Assembly (NCBI GenBank): GCA_016715115.1
Contig: JADKBM010000011.1
Location: 1 to 64,000 of the forward strand
Direction: 5' to 3'
From: Acidobacteriota bacterium
GTDB taxonomy: Bacteria; Acidobacteriota; Blastocatellia; Pyrinomonadales; Pyrinomonadaceae
Length of the DNA: 64,000 nt
Part shown: piece after piece, positions 53,706-62,433 of the stretch
Layout of the letters: every line of letters begins with the position of its first letter
Numbering within the stretch: the first letter of the stretch is position 1
Made by a program: the position numbers and the translations under genes
The notes under the pieces: model-generated
The model's input: only the letters and a program-made list of their open reading frames with translations
The model's database searches: none
Told to the model about the DNA's origin: nothing

Positions 53706-54434
53706 ATGAAAACTGCGATTTTAGCGGGGATACTGCTTACGGTTCAGGCATGCGCCACAAATACCACCGTGAGCCAGAACGCGGGGCAGACACATTCGGT
53801 CCGACCTGTCGAGAGTCAGGCTGGTCCGACGCCCGTCCCAAAAATGAGCGAGCCTGAGCCGGCCAAACAATATGACTTTGAGGTCATGGATTCGCAAGGA
53901 CTCGTGGCGGCGACCGACCGGCTTTATGAAAAAGGCAATTTTGCCCGCATCTACAACAAGGACGGGAGCGTCTGGTTTGAATTCACATTCTATACCGAAA
54001 GCCCTCGGGAATTCAGCATTGAAAAGGAGGGCTTTGCACCCTTTGTAAATGATACCGAAGAGAAAGTTGTTCTCAAGTGCATCGGTGTAAGCGGGCAATA
54101 TTTCCGCGTGCTGGTGAATGAAGAAACTCGCTTGGAAAAATTCGTAAAAAGGAATGACCCGGCATTCGAATTCAAAACGTGGGGACAATATGTTTTGGAG
54201 TGTTTTGCGGTTAATTTCGACGCTCGACAAAATCCCATACGTACCAAACCCAACGGAGAAATCGTAGATCACGACGTGACCGCGGACACCAATTACCATC
54301 CCGACCGGATAGTCGGAAACTGGTTGAGAATTCGCTGGCATGACGGAAATGACGCACAGCAAAAGCCGAGATTCGGATGGATTAAATGGAAAGAAGGCAA
54401 CAGGCTCCTAATTTGGTATTTTGAAATGGCCTAA
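53706..54434 (+). CDS. Lipoprotein, candidate immunity of Rhs unit 4 (family A)
   Basis: A 242-residue protein. ATG 53706 gives a short lipoprotein signal (MKTAILAGILLTVQAC) after a GGAGG site; a coupled ATG at 53688 overlaps the toxin stop. Its C-terminal 160 residues are homologous to the exported protein at 48595 (VNEETRLEKF, GWIKWKEGNRLLIWYF). A periplasmic lipoprotein would be well placed to block a murein-cutting tip (inference). Confidence 0.65.
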   Translation: MKTAILAGILLTVQACATNTTVSQNAGQTHSVRPVESQAGPTPVPKMSEPEPAKQYDFEVMDSQGLVAATDRLYEKGNFARIYNKDGSVWFEFTFYTESPREFSIEKEGFAPFVNDTEEKVVLKCIGVSGQYFRVLVNEETRLEKFVKRNDPAFEFKTWGQYVLECFAVNFDARQNPIRTKPNGEIVDHDVTADTNYHPDRIVGNWLRIRWHDGNDAQQKPRFGWIKWKEGNRLLIWYFEMA

Positions 54435-54612
54435 ACCTTCTCAAATTCGAATTAGTTTACGGCGTCTCGGTAAGCGACACACTCAAAACGAGCAAGAATA
54501 ACGGTTCAACGGCCGAGAAGAATATAACGTTTTGCCGGACTTGAACCGCCGGTTCGTCTACGACGCCGAAAACCATCAGACAAAGCTCTTCGGACCGGCG
54601 AACAACCCCCGC

Positions 54613-54647
54613 GATTTTGGATTTTGGATTTCCGATTTTGGATTCGA
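54613..54647 (+). repeat. Heptanucleotide units (GATTTTG) inside Rhs unit 5
   Basis: GATTTTG, GATTTTG, GATTTCC, GATTTTG, GATTCGA at a breakpoint between two core pieces. Confidence 0.75.
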
Positions 54648-54915
54648 TTTCAGGTTATCTTGATGTGAATTCTGGACATCCCGTCTTCCCGAAGGTTCCG
54701 GACAGTTTCCTCGACCGAGACGACCGTGTTCGTTTATGATGGAAGCGGAACGCTTGTGGCGGAATACACGGCCCTGACGGGCAATGATCCGGCCCCGGCG
54801 GCGCAGGTTAGTTATTTGACAACAGATCATCTGGGCAGCCCGCGCGTGGTGACGAACCAGAACGGCGAGGTGATCAAACGCAGCGACTGGATGGCATTCG
54901 GCGAAGAGGCCTTCC

Positions 54916-54950
54916 GATTTTGGATTTGCGATTTTGGATTTTGGATTGCT
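54916..54950 (+). repeat. Heptanucleotide units (GATTTTG) at the end of the unit 5 core
   Basis: GATTTTG, GATTTGC, GATTTTG, GATTTTG, GATTGCT follow directly on the core sequence GGCGAAGAGG, where unit 4 continues uninterrupted. The same GATTTTG-GATTTGC-GATTTTG order recurs at 56686. Confidence 0.75.
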
Positions 54951-55157
54951 CGGGCTTGGCGTTGTTTTATGATTCACGTGGAATCGGGCGTCGGCCGCTG
55001 TCAAACAACTCGTTGCCGGCGGTAATACAAACGCGGTCATCTCATCGGCAAGCCGCAAGCTCGGTGAGATTGAGAAATTACGGTTACGAAACACTCAAGA
55101 TATGCTGCTGGATTTCGGTGGCAGAGTTGTTGGAGTCAAATAAACCGGAGGAGAAAG

Positions 55158-55706
55158 ATGATGACGATTTGGAGATCATTAATGGTTTTTCTGGGGATGT
55201 TGATACTGATATTAGGAGCAGTGGCTGACAGCTCATACGCACAAACGCCTGCCAAGACCGACAAAACGTATGTTCAGACGGTCGTTGACTCAAAGGGGTT
55301 TGAAGTTCCTCCGGTCGGCACCGTTTTTCGGACGCAAAGCCTATCACTCGCTGTGAGCGGTTTGCAGGTGACTCTGAATGAGTTCATTTACGACGACTCG
55401 CCTTTGTTTGACTTCACCGGGTTCCGAATTTCGTCCGACGGTACGCTTTTTGTCAACAAGACAACTTTATCGGCGCGGTCGATGGTGACGTTCCGCGCCG
55501 GCGACCGGGAATTCGGGCGGCGAGTGCTTTTTTCACCGGCAGGCATGAAGAATGGAAAGATCGTTACCGAAGCATCGCTTGTTCTTGTGTACTATCTCGA
55601 CAACGACGGTGACGGTTTGTTCGAGACCCGGATTACCAACAAGGGCTCGAACGAACCCGTTCCTTCCTGGGCAATACCGGATTGGGTACGAGCGTTGCAG
55701 AAATAG
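55158..55706 (+). CDS. Exported small protein, candidate immunity of Rhs unit 5 (family B)
   Basis: A 182-residue protein with a signal peptide (IWRSLMVFLGMLILILGAVADSSYA) and a GGAGGAG ribosome site. It is a paralogue of the gene at 55931: YDDSPLFDFTGFRISSDGTL against YEDSPLFAFSTFASSSDGTL, and the shared end PSWAIPDWVRALQK / PPWAIPDWIKADLK. Function unknown. The place after a tip remnant suggests an orphan immunity gene (inference). Confidence 0.6.
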   Translation: MMTIWRSLMVFLGMLILILGAVADSSYAQTPAKTDKTYVQTVVDSKGFEVPPVGTVFRTQSLSLAVSGLQVTLNEFIYDDSPLFDFTGFRISSDGTLFVNKTTLSARSMVTFRAGDREFGRRVLFSPAGMKNGKIVTEASLVLVYYLDNDGDGLFETRITNKGSNEPVPSWAIPDWVRALQK

Positions 55707-55785
55707 AAGCTAACGAGAGAAAAGTGTTTATTCAGAGTCGCAGCCCCAGGTGCGTTCGTTCTGAACGACATTAGGTTGTTTGACA

Positions 55786-55851
55786 GCCGAGAACGGCCGT
55801 TACACCTCGGTCGACCTTGAAGAAGATCTGTATTCACGATTCTGGTTCGCT
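55786..55851 (+). pseudogene. Rhs unit 6 remnant
   Basis: A short piece reading ENGRYTSVDLEEDLYSRFWF carries the Rhs core-end signature GRYTSVD seen in unit 4, then stops. The rest of the 55707-55930 gap has no open frame I can support. Confidence 0.5.
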
Positions 55852-55930
55852 GTTTGAAGTGCTCTACTAAGCGTTCCGATAGACGCGGAATTCGGTGGCC
55901 ACTCAAAGTGATAAATAGATGGAGGATAGT

Positions 55931-56491
55931 ATGAGGATTTGGCGTTCGGTGGCGGCCTTGTGGACTTGGTCTTTTGTGATTGGAGCGCTTAGCGTCATTA
56001 CGACGACCGCGCAGGAGATGAACTCGGTTGTCAAACCAGAAAAGAGTTTGGTTAGAATTCAGAAGATCATTAACGCCAACGGGTGGGATTTGCCGCCTTT
56101 GGGAACTGCCGTTGGCTCCCAATCCAAGATCGTCGATGTGGGCGAGCTTCGGATCACACTAACTCAAACGGTTTACGAAGACTCACCGTTGTTTGCGTTC
56201 AGTACGTTTGCAAGCTCGTCCGACGGGACGCTATTCGTTAACACAGGCACGTGGTCGGTGCAATCGGTGACCACATATCGATCAGGCGAACGGCAGTTTG
56301 GTCGATTAGTGAGGCAATTTCCGGCAGTTGCGGATAATGGGAAAATCAAGACCGCTCCATTGGATTTATTGGTCTTCTATGTTGACGAAGAGGGTAATGG
56401 GTCGTTTAAGGCAATGCACGTGAACAAGGGCTGGATAGGCCCGGTTCCGCCGTGGGCAATTCCTGATTGGATCAAAGCCGATCTCAAATAG
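55931..56491 (+). CDS. Exported small protein, candidate immunity of Rhs unit 6 (family B)
   Basis: A 186-residue paralogue of the gene at 55158. ATG 55931 follows a GGAGG site (ATG 55919 is in frame but too close to it). Signal peptide about 1-25 (IWRSVAALWTWSFVIGALSV). Mature domain conserved around LRITLTQTVYEDSPLFAF, SDGTLFVN, GERQFGRLV and the C-terminal PPWAIPDWIK. No known family comes to mind. Confidence 0.6.
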   Translation: MRIWRSVAALWTWSFVIGALSVITTTAQEMNSVVKPEKSLVRIQKIINANGWDLPPLGTAVGSQSKIVDVGELRITLTQTVYEDSPLFAFSTFASSSDGTLFVNTGTWSVQSVTTYRSGERQFGRLVRQFPAVADNGKIKTAPLDLLVFYVDEEGNGSFKAMHVNKGWIGPVPPWAIPDWIKADLK

Positions 56492-56900
56492 GAAGCGCTT
56501 AGCCTGTTCCTGTTCAAACCGCAGAAGACGGCCTGCGGCAGAAACGGGCTGGCCCGAAATTGCTAACTCGGATTGGCGGCGTGTACCGACTTGATCTTGA
56601 ATTTGCCCCCTGACTGCAACACGCCCCGGGAATTTTCAATCAGTACGGCGAGGTGATCAAACGAATCGACTCGATGGCGCTAAGCGATTTTGGATTTGCG
56701 ATTTTGGATCTGTTCGGTCCTTGCGTACGAAAGCTCAATTGCCAAAAGTCAGGAGACCAACGATGCAGCGAGCGGCCCTTTATCGATAGGGCTCTTACCC
56801 GCGCGGAGACCGAAAGAGCCGAGTGTTAGTCGGCAAGGCCGGCAGGAATCCGCGATTCCAATTCCAACGAGGTTTAGGCGCCAATCCCGATGCCGGTCGG
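56492..56900 (+). other. Gap with Rhs unit 7 remnant and heptanucleotide repeat
   Basis: No gene is supported. At 56638-56681 the frame NQYGEVIKRIDSMA matches NQNGEVIKRTDWMA of units 4 and 5. It is followed directly by GATTTTG, GATTTGC, GATTTTG, GATCTGT (56686-56713), the same join as in unit 5. The gap is convergent with the vWA gene on the minus strand. Confidence 0.6.
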
Positions 56901-57977
56901 TCAAGGCTTCTTCTGCAAGGTCGGAGCATTGCCGTCGGTGATCGCTTTGCGGCCGGATCTCGTTTGAGCGATACGCTTTTCCTTGTTCGGCCCGTCGGTG
57001 ACGCTGACCCTGATGGTCCGGAACGTTCCGTCCTTATCCGTGTTCGTCGGAGAATAGCTGATCAGATATTGCGTCCGGAGTTCGCTTGCAATGTCGGCGG
57101 CGATGCCGTTGAGTTCCGTCAGAGAGTTCGGGAAATAGACCTTGCCGCCGGTTTCCTTGGCCAGCCGCTCCATAAACGCCTTTGCCTTCGCTTGCGGACT
57201 CTTGCTGATGAAGCCGCCTTCTTTGCTCAGATCGTTGACGAATCCGATCGCGTATATCTGAACATCCGACTCGCGAAGCAGATCGAACAACTGCTGTTCG
57301 TTGTAGAAACTGTCGCGGTCCTCGCCGTCGCTGACGAGGATCAACGCGCGCCTCTTCTTTTCGTTCGGATTTTTCGACTTCTCGTATTCATCGACACGCT
57401 GCGCGCCGAGGTAGACGGCATCGATGATCGCCGTTTGGCCACCCTCGATGTAGAGGTTGTCAAGAGCATCCATCAGATCGTTCTTGCTTGATGTAAATTC
57501 CTGAGCGATCTCGACTTTCTCGGAATCGACGAAACGGATGACGCTTGTCTCGTCGTCGGATTTGTTGGTGTTGACGATGATCTTGCTCGCTTCGATTACC
57601 TTGTCGAGCTGCATTCTGAGCGAACCGGAATTATCGATCACGAGCGCGTAGTTCGTCGGGACCTCCGCTTTTGAAAATGCGTCGATCTCTTGCGGGACAT
57701 TGTCCTCGAAAACCTTGAAATCCTCTTTTCGCAGATTGTTGATCGGCCGGTTGTTACGGTCGATGACGCGGACGCTGAGATTGACGAGTTCCGTTTCGAT
57801 TCGGATCGTCTCGTCGTCTTCAACCGGCGTCGGCGTCGGTGTCGGGCTCTTCAACGGGGTTGGAGTCGGCGTGACCGTGGTCGTCTGCGCCGAAATCCGG
57901 TCGAAGTTGAAAAATGCCGGAATCAGACCCAATCCGATCACCGGCAATAAAAGCAGAAAGAGTTTTCGTTTCATCAT
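56901..57977 (-). CDS. VWFA-related acidobacterial protein (vWA domain), first of a pair
   Basis: A 358-residue exported protein. The signal helix (about 3-28) is followed by a TPTPTPLKSPTPTPTP linker. The N-terminal sheet RVIDRNNRPINNLRKEDFKVFEDN is the family hallmark. The vWA domain begins YALVIDNSGSLRMQLDK with an intact MIDAS DxSxS, and continues RRALILVSDGEDRDS. The C-terminus is RTIRVSVTDGPNKEKRI. ATG 57977 is preferred to the TTG at 57980. The role is unknown; metal-dependent adhesion at the cell surface is the usual guess. A paralogue lies 13 bp upstream on the same strand. Confidence 0.88.
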   Translation of the reverse strand: MMKRKLFLLLLPVIGLGLIPAFFNFDRISAQTTTVTPTPTPLKSPTPTPTPVEDDETIRIETELVNLSVRVIDRNNRPINNLRKEDFKVFEDNVPQEIDAFSKAEVPTNYALVIDNSGSLRMQLDKVIEASKIIVNTNKSDDETSVIRFVDSEKVEIAQEFTSSKNDLMDALDNLYIEGGQTAIIDAVYLGAQRVDEYEKSKNPNEKKRRALILVSDGEDRDSFYNEQQLFDLLRESDVQIYAIGFVNDLSKEGGFISKSPQAKAKAFMERLAKETGGKVYFPNSLTELNGIAADIASELRTQYLISYSPTNTDKDGTFRTIRVSVTDGPNKEKRIAQTRSGRKAITDGNAPTLQKKP

Positions 57978-57990
57978 CAATTAAGCCCAA

Positions 57991-58995
57991 CTATTTGAAA
58001 TCCGTGACGGGCGTTGCGAAATAGCCTTCACGACCGCGAACCGTTAGACGCGGCAAACCGCGCGGGGGTTTGACCTTAACTTTCACTTTATGCCATTTCC
58101 CATCGGTTTGGAAATCGTTCGGCGTGTACCCGATCGAGTACTGGTGCCGAAGTTCAAGCGCGATGCGCTCGAAGATCTCGTCCATCTCAACATCCGTTTC
58201 GGGATAAAAAGCTTTGCCTCCGGTGACGCTCGTCAATTCGTCGAGGAACGCTTTGCCCATCATTCCCTCCGAACTCCCCGAGTCGCGCCCGTCCATAATT
58301 CCGACCGCATAGACCACGACATCGGATTCCTTCATCAGCCGCCGGACTTCGCCGAAGTTGTAGCGCGAAGAATTGTCCTGGCCGTCGCTGATGATGAGCA
58401 TCGCCTTTTTCTGATGTGTGCCGCGGGTCACCTTCTCGATTCCGAGATAACAAGCGTCGTAAAGCGCCGTATTGTTTCGCGGATTGACGAGTGTCAATTT
58501 TTTCAATACCGCTTCGCCGTCACGCGTACGATCGAGCAGAAGCTGAGCGCGATTGTTGAAGGCGATCAAGAAATACTCGTCGTTCGGATGGCTGGTATTG
58601 ATGAATCGTTCAAGCGCGTTGCGCGCCTTTCCGATCTTCGTTCCCGTCATCGAGTCGGAAACGTCGAACAGAATGCCGAGTGAAACAGGGGCGTCGGTAT
58701 CGCTGAAATAGGTGATCTCTTGCTCGACGTTGTTGTCGAAGACGGAAAAAGCGTTCTTGCCGAGACCTGAAACGTATCGCCCATAGATGTCGGTGACCGT
58801 CAGCGTCAGCGTCACCAGATCGACGCGGACCTTGACCGTGCCTTTATCTTCAACGCTCTGGAGCTGCGGAGTCTGGGTTGGCTCCGGAGTTTGAGCATTG
58901 AAGTTCGAAACGCAGGACGCGATCACAAAGAAACTCAAAAAAGCAATGAGCGCGATTCGGGATCGGCTGACACGTCGAGATTCAATTACAACCAT
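57991..58995 (-). CDS. VWFA-related acidobacterial protein (vWA domain), second of a pair
   Basis: A 334-residue paralogue of the preceding entry, transcribed first. Signal peptide about 10-35. Family sheet LTVTDIYGRYVSGLGKNAFS; vWA start VSLGILFDVSDSMTGTKIGK with intact DxSxS; KKAMLIISDGQDNSSRYNF; and YSIGYTPNDFQTDGKWHKV before the end VRGREGYFA. The two genes form an operon of 13-bp spacing and probably arose by duplication. Confidence 0.88.
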   Translation of the reverse strand: MVVIESRRVSRSRIALIAFLSFFVIASCVSNFNAQTPEPTQTPQLQSVEDKGTVKVRVDLVTLTLTVTDIYGRYVSGLGKNAFSVFDNNVEQEITYFSDTDAPVSLGILFDVSDSMTGTKIGKARNALERFINTSHPNDEYFLIAFNNRAQLLLDRTRDGEAVLKKLTLVNPRNNTALYDACYLGIEKVTRGTHQKKAMLIISDGQDNSSRYNFGEVRRLMKESDVVVYAVGIMDGRDSGSSEGMMGKAFLDELTSVTGGKAFYPETDVEMDEIFERIALELRHQYSIGYTPNDFQTDGKWHKVKVKVKPPRGLPRLTVRGREGYFATPVTDFK

Positions 58996-59146
58996 ACATT
59001 CTCCGGTTTCAAGATTTTTCTATTCTAAGCAACGACTGGTATTTCCGCAAGATGTTTTTTGGATGTAAGGATGCCTGCAGAAGTTGTTCCGTTCGGCTGG
59101 TTTTTTTCTCAAGTTCCGGCGCAACCTTCTCCGCGGAAATGCGTGA

Positions 59147-59152
59147 TATAAT
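59147..59152 (+). promoter_or_regulatory. Candidate -10 box (TATAAT) upstream of gspF
   Basis: A perfect TATAAT 117 bp before the gspF start, in the 273-bp divergent gap 58996-59268. A matching -35 box is not clear. The rest of the gap has weak ATCCGAAAT-type period-7 sequence near 59236-59264 and nothing else. Confidence 0.3.
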
Positions 59153-59268
59153 TCGGTTTCGGATTTTGGACCAGTGAATTCGGATTTAATCTCAACGGCG
59201 ACGCGGTCGTTCAATGGCGGCCACGAACCCGGCAAATCCGCGATCCGAAATCTCAGATCCCAAATGCT

Positions 59269-60507
59269 ATGGCTGAATTTATCTGTCGATTGGGGACGCC
59301 GTCGGGCGAGGTAATGACGCGGGTCGTCGAGGCCGGCGGCGCGTCCGAGGCCAAGGACCAGCTTGAGAGCGAAGGGTTTCGCGTGTTCAAGGTCGAAAGC
59401 GCCGAAAAAGGTCTGTCGGCCGTTTTCAGCGGCGGACGGGGTTCCAAGAACCGCGTCAAACAGGGCGATTTTTTGCTCTTCAACCAGCAACTGTCGGCGC
59501 TTCTCCGCGCCGGAATTCCCGTGCTTCAGTCGATCGGACTGCTGAAAAGGCGTTCGGCTTCGTCGGCGCTTCAGAAAATTCTCGCCGACGTCGAAGAGAA
59601 GATCAAAAGCGGCGTCTCGCTTTCCGAGGCATTTGAATCACAGGGAGTTTTTCCGAGAATCTACACCGCGTCGCTGCTTTCGGGCGAAAAGTCGGGGGCG
59701 CTCGACGATGTGCTCTCAAGGTACGTCGATTATCTGAAACGCAGCGTCGGAGTCAGCCGCAAACTGCGGGGCGCGTTGGCTTATCCCGCTTTTTTGCTGA
59801 CCGCCGCGACGTTTATGGTGGCGTTCCTGACGCTCTACATCATTCCGCGGATGTCGGATCTTTTCAAGAATCTGAACACCAAGGCCGGGTTGCCGACGGT
59901 CACGGTCGTCGTTCTCGCGGTTTCTTCGACGCTCGCGACGAACATCTGGTGGCTCTTGCCGCTGGGGATCGTCATCGGAATCGCGCTTTATCTCTGGCTT
60001 CGAACGCCGAACGGAAGATTGGTTCTCGACAAGTTTTTGCTGAGGCTGCCGTTGGCCGGGAACTTGATCCGGCAAATGACCGTAGCCCAGCTCGCGCGGT
60101 CGCTTTCGACGTTGCTGTCGGGCGGAATCACGGTTCCCGACGCGTGGGACATCGCCTCGCAGGCGGTCGGCAATCTCGAACTTCGCCGCCGCAGCCAGGG
60201 CGTTCTTCCGCTCATCCGTGAGGGCCGCGGATTTACGGAAGCACTGACGCAGGCCGGCTGGATGCCGGAACTCGCGCTCGATATGGTCGGGATCGGCGAA
60301 GGCTCGGGAAGTTTGCGCGAGATGCTCGACGAGGTCGCCAACTTCTACGATGCTGAAGCCGAGGTGCGGATGGAACAGTTGATGACGCTGCTTGAACCGG
60401 TGATCCTTGTGCTGATGGCGGTGATCGTCATCGTGATCTTGCTCGCGATCTATATGCCGATCATTCAAACGATCTCTTCCGGACCGTTCAGCGGCCGTGG
60501 AAAGTAG
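59269..60507 (+). CDS. gspF: Type II secretion / type IV pilus inner-membrane platform protein (GspF/PilC)
   Basis: A 412-residue protein. A short N-terminal domain (AEFICRLGTPSGEVMTRVVE) is followed by two T2SSF domains (about 65-190 and 270-395) with QLSALLRAGIPVLQSIGLL and ARSLSTLLSGGITVPDAWDIA, and three membrane helices (about 175-195, 222-245, 375-400). It anchors the assembly ATPase encoded 18 bp downstream. Confidence 0.93.
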   Translation: MAEFICRLGTPSGEVMTRVVEAGGASEAKDQLESEGFRVFKVESAEKGLSAVFSGGRGSKNRVKQGDFLLFNQQLSALLRAGIPVLQSIGLLKRRSASSALQKILADVEEKIKSGVSLSEAFESQGVFPRIYTASLLSGEKSGALDDVLSRYVDYLKRSVGVSRKLRGALAYPAFLLTAATFMVAFLTLYIIPRMSDLFKNLNTKAGLPTVTVVVLAVSSTLATNIWWLLPLGIVIGIALYLWLRTPNGRLVLDKFLLRLPLAGNLIRQMTVAQLARSLSTLLSGGITVPDAWDIASQAVGNLELRRRSQGVLPLIREGRGFTEALTQAGWMPELALDMVGIGEGSGSLREMLDEVANFYDAEAEVRMEQLMTLLEPVILVLMAVIVIVILLAIYMPIIQTISSGPFSGRGK

Positions 60508-60525
60508 GCGTCCAAACGAATCAAA

Positions 60526-62208
60526 ATGAACCAAACGAACGACACAATTCAAACGAACACCTCGTCGCCGAGGATCGAACTGTCAGATTTCCTTGAGAAC
60601 GAACCGCCCGAGGTGATCGAGGCCAAGGCATTGGCGCGTCGCTATCGGCTGCCGTACATCGATCTTTTGCCGCCCGACAAGACTTCGCCGATCGACTATG
60701 AGGAACTGGCGCATATTCCGGTCGATATGATGCTCAAGAATCATTTCGTTCCGCTCAAGCGCGAGGGACGGAACCTGCACGCCGCGATGGCCGACCCGTC
60801 GAATCTCGAACGGCTCGACGAACTGGAGAACGCGCTCAACGTGCGCATCGTCCCGTATGTCGCCACGCAGGGCGCGATCGACGTCGTTCTCAAAAAGGGC
60901 GATGCGACGCAGCGCGTTTTGCAGGAAGCGGCTTCGACGTTCAAGATCTCGCTCGTCAAGGAGACCGATCAGGGCGAGGAAGTCCTCGATCTCGACCGTC
61001 TCGCGAGCGATTCGGATATGTCGCCGATCATCAAACTCGTCGACACGATCGTCTACAACGCGATGGAGTCGCGGGCGTCCGACATTCACATCGAGGCCGG
61101 CGACCGTGACGTTTCGGTCAAGTTCCGGATCGACGGCGCGCTTTATCAGAAGGTCGATCCGATCGATATCGCCTATCACCAGACGCTGATTTCGCGCATC
61201 AAGGTGATGTCCGAACTCGACATCGCCGAACGCCGGATCCCGCAGGACGGACGTTTTCGGGTGCGTTACAAAGGCCGGACGGTCGATTTCCGCGTTTCGA
61301 TATTGCCGGCGGTTTACGGCGAAAACTGCGTCATACGTATTCTCGACAAGGAGCAGATCTCGGAAGAATTCAAGAATCTGAGTCTTGAGGTCGTCGGTTT
61401 CGACGAGGACGATCTGCGCCGCTTTCGGCTTTACATCAAAGAGCCCTACGGAATGGTTCTCGTCACCGGACCGACCGGTTCGGGCAAGACGACCACGCTT
61501 TACGGGGCGCTCAACGAGATCCGGAACATCGAGGACAAGATCATTACGATCGAAGATCCGGTCGAGTATCAACTGCAAGGGATAATGCAGATCCCGGTCA
61601 ACGAGAAAAAGGGATTGACGTTCGCGCGCGGTTTGCGTTCGATCCTGCGCCACGATCCCGACAAAGTGATGGTCGGTGAGATCCGCGACGAAGAGACGGC
61701 GCAGATCGCGATCAATTCGGCGCTCACCGGCCACCTCGTGTTTACGACGGTTCACGCCAATAACGTGATCGACGTCATCGGTCGTTTTCTGAATATGAAC
61801 GTCGACCTTTACAACTTCGTCGCCGCGCTCAACTGCGTTCTCGCGCAGCGGCTCGTGCGCAAGCTCTGCCCGGTTTGCAAGCGGGCGTACGTCCCGACAG
61901 ACGAGGAACTCGCGCTTTCGGGACTCGTTTCCGAGATCAAGAACGAGAAGACGTTCCTGATGAGCGTCGGATGCGACGCGTGCAATCACACCGGATATCG
62001 CGGCCGGACGGCGATCCACGAACTTCTGGATATGTCGGATTCGATCCGCGACCTGATCCTGGCGCGTCGGCCGGGGTCGGAAATCCGTCGTCAGGCTCAG
62101 AAGGAAGGCCTTTCGAGTCTTCGCGCGGCAGCGCTCAAGAAAGTTTTCAACGGCCAGACGACGCTTCACGAGATCAATCGCGTGACGTTCGTTGAAGAAG
62201 CCAAGTAA
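60526..62208 (+). CDS. gspE: Type II secretion / type IV pilus assembly ATPase (GspE/PilB)
   Basis: A 560-residue ATPase. N-terminal MshEN-like domain (about 25-150); the NTPase has Walker A GPTGSGKTTTLYGALN (about 313), the Asp box ITIEDPVEYQL, Walker B VMVGEIRDEETAQIAI and the His box GHLVFTTVHANN. A tetracysteine zinc site (CPVC at about 447 and CDACNHTGYRGR at about 485) marks GspE/PilB rather than PilT. The gap to the next gene (62209-62433) has no feature I can support. Confidence 0.95.
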   Translation: MNQTNDTIQTNTSSPRIELSDFLENEPPEVIEAKALARRYRLPYIDLLPPDKTSPIDYEELAHIPVDMMLKNHFVPLKREGRNLHAAMADPSNLERLDELENALNVRIVPYVATQGAIDVVLKKGDATQRVLQEAASTFKISLVKETDQGEEVLDLDRLASDSDMSPIIKLVDTIVYNAMESRASDIHIEAGDRDVSVKFRIDGALYQKVDPIDIAYHQTLISRIKVMSELDIAERRIPQDGRFRVRYKGRTVDFRVSILPAVYGENCVIRILDKEQISEEFKNLSLEVVGFDEDDLRRFRLYIKEPYGMVLVTGPTGSGKTTTLYGALNEIRNIEDKIITIEDPVEYQLQGIMQIPVNEKKGLTFARGLRSILRHDPDKVMVGEIRDEETAQIAINSALTGHLVFTTVHANNVIDVIGRFLNMNVDLYNFVAALNCVLAQRLVRKLCPVCKRAYVPTDEELALSGLVSEIKNEKTFLMSVGCDACNHTGYRGRTAIHELLDMSDSIRDLILARRPGSEIRRQAQKEGLSSLRAAALKKVFNGQTTLHEINRVTFVEEAK

Positions 62209-62433
62209 GCGATTGCTGATCCGTCTCGCCGGATTTCCGGACGCAGGAAACGAAATCGGGAAAGAGCGGAACCGCGAACGTTGCAATTTTGGGCTAATCG
62301 TTTGAAAATAGAGTGTTTTTTGCCGCTTCGGCGCGAATCGCGAAGTTTTGAAACTTTGCCGCCCGGTTCGCGTGTAGTCTGCTGAACGATTCGCCTTGAA
62401 AAGTTCGAAATTATCTCCGAAAGAAAAGTTGCT

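Larger units (their letters stand above)
54436..55143 (+). pseudogene. Rhs unit 5: decayed Rhs core pieces and tip remnant
   Basis: Fragments of one cassette lie in changing frames. KFELVYGVSVSDTLKTSKNN (about 54442-54503) matches LKLDYTYGIVESGTLNTAKNN of unit 1; RRFVYDAENHQTKL (about 54550) matches a core YD repeat. 54711-54910 is a near copy of 52411-52610 (TETTVFVYDGSGTL to WMAFGEE), and is then cut by GATTTTG heptamers. From 54991 a frame ASAAVKQLVAGGNTNAVISS runs to TAA at 55141, ending LDFGGRVVGVK, probably the last part of a tip. No complete product is possible. Confidence 0.7.
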
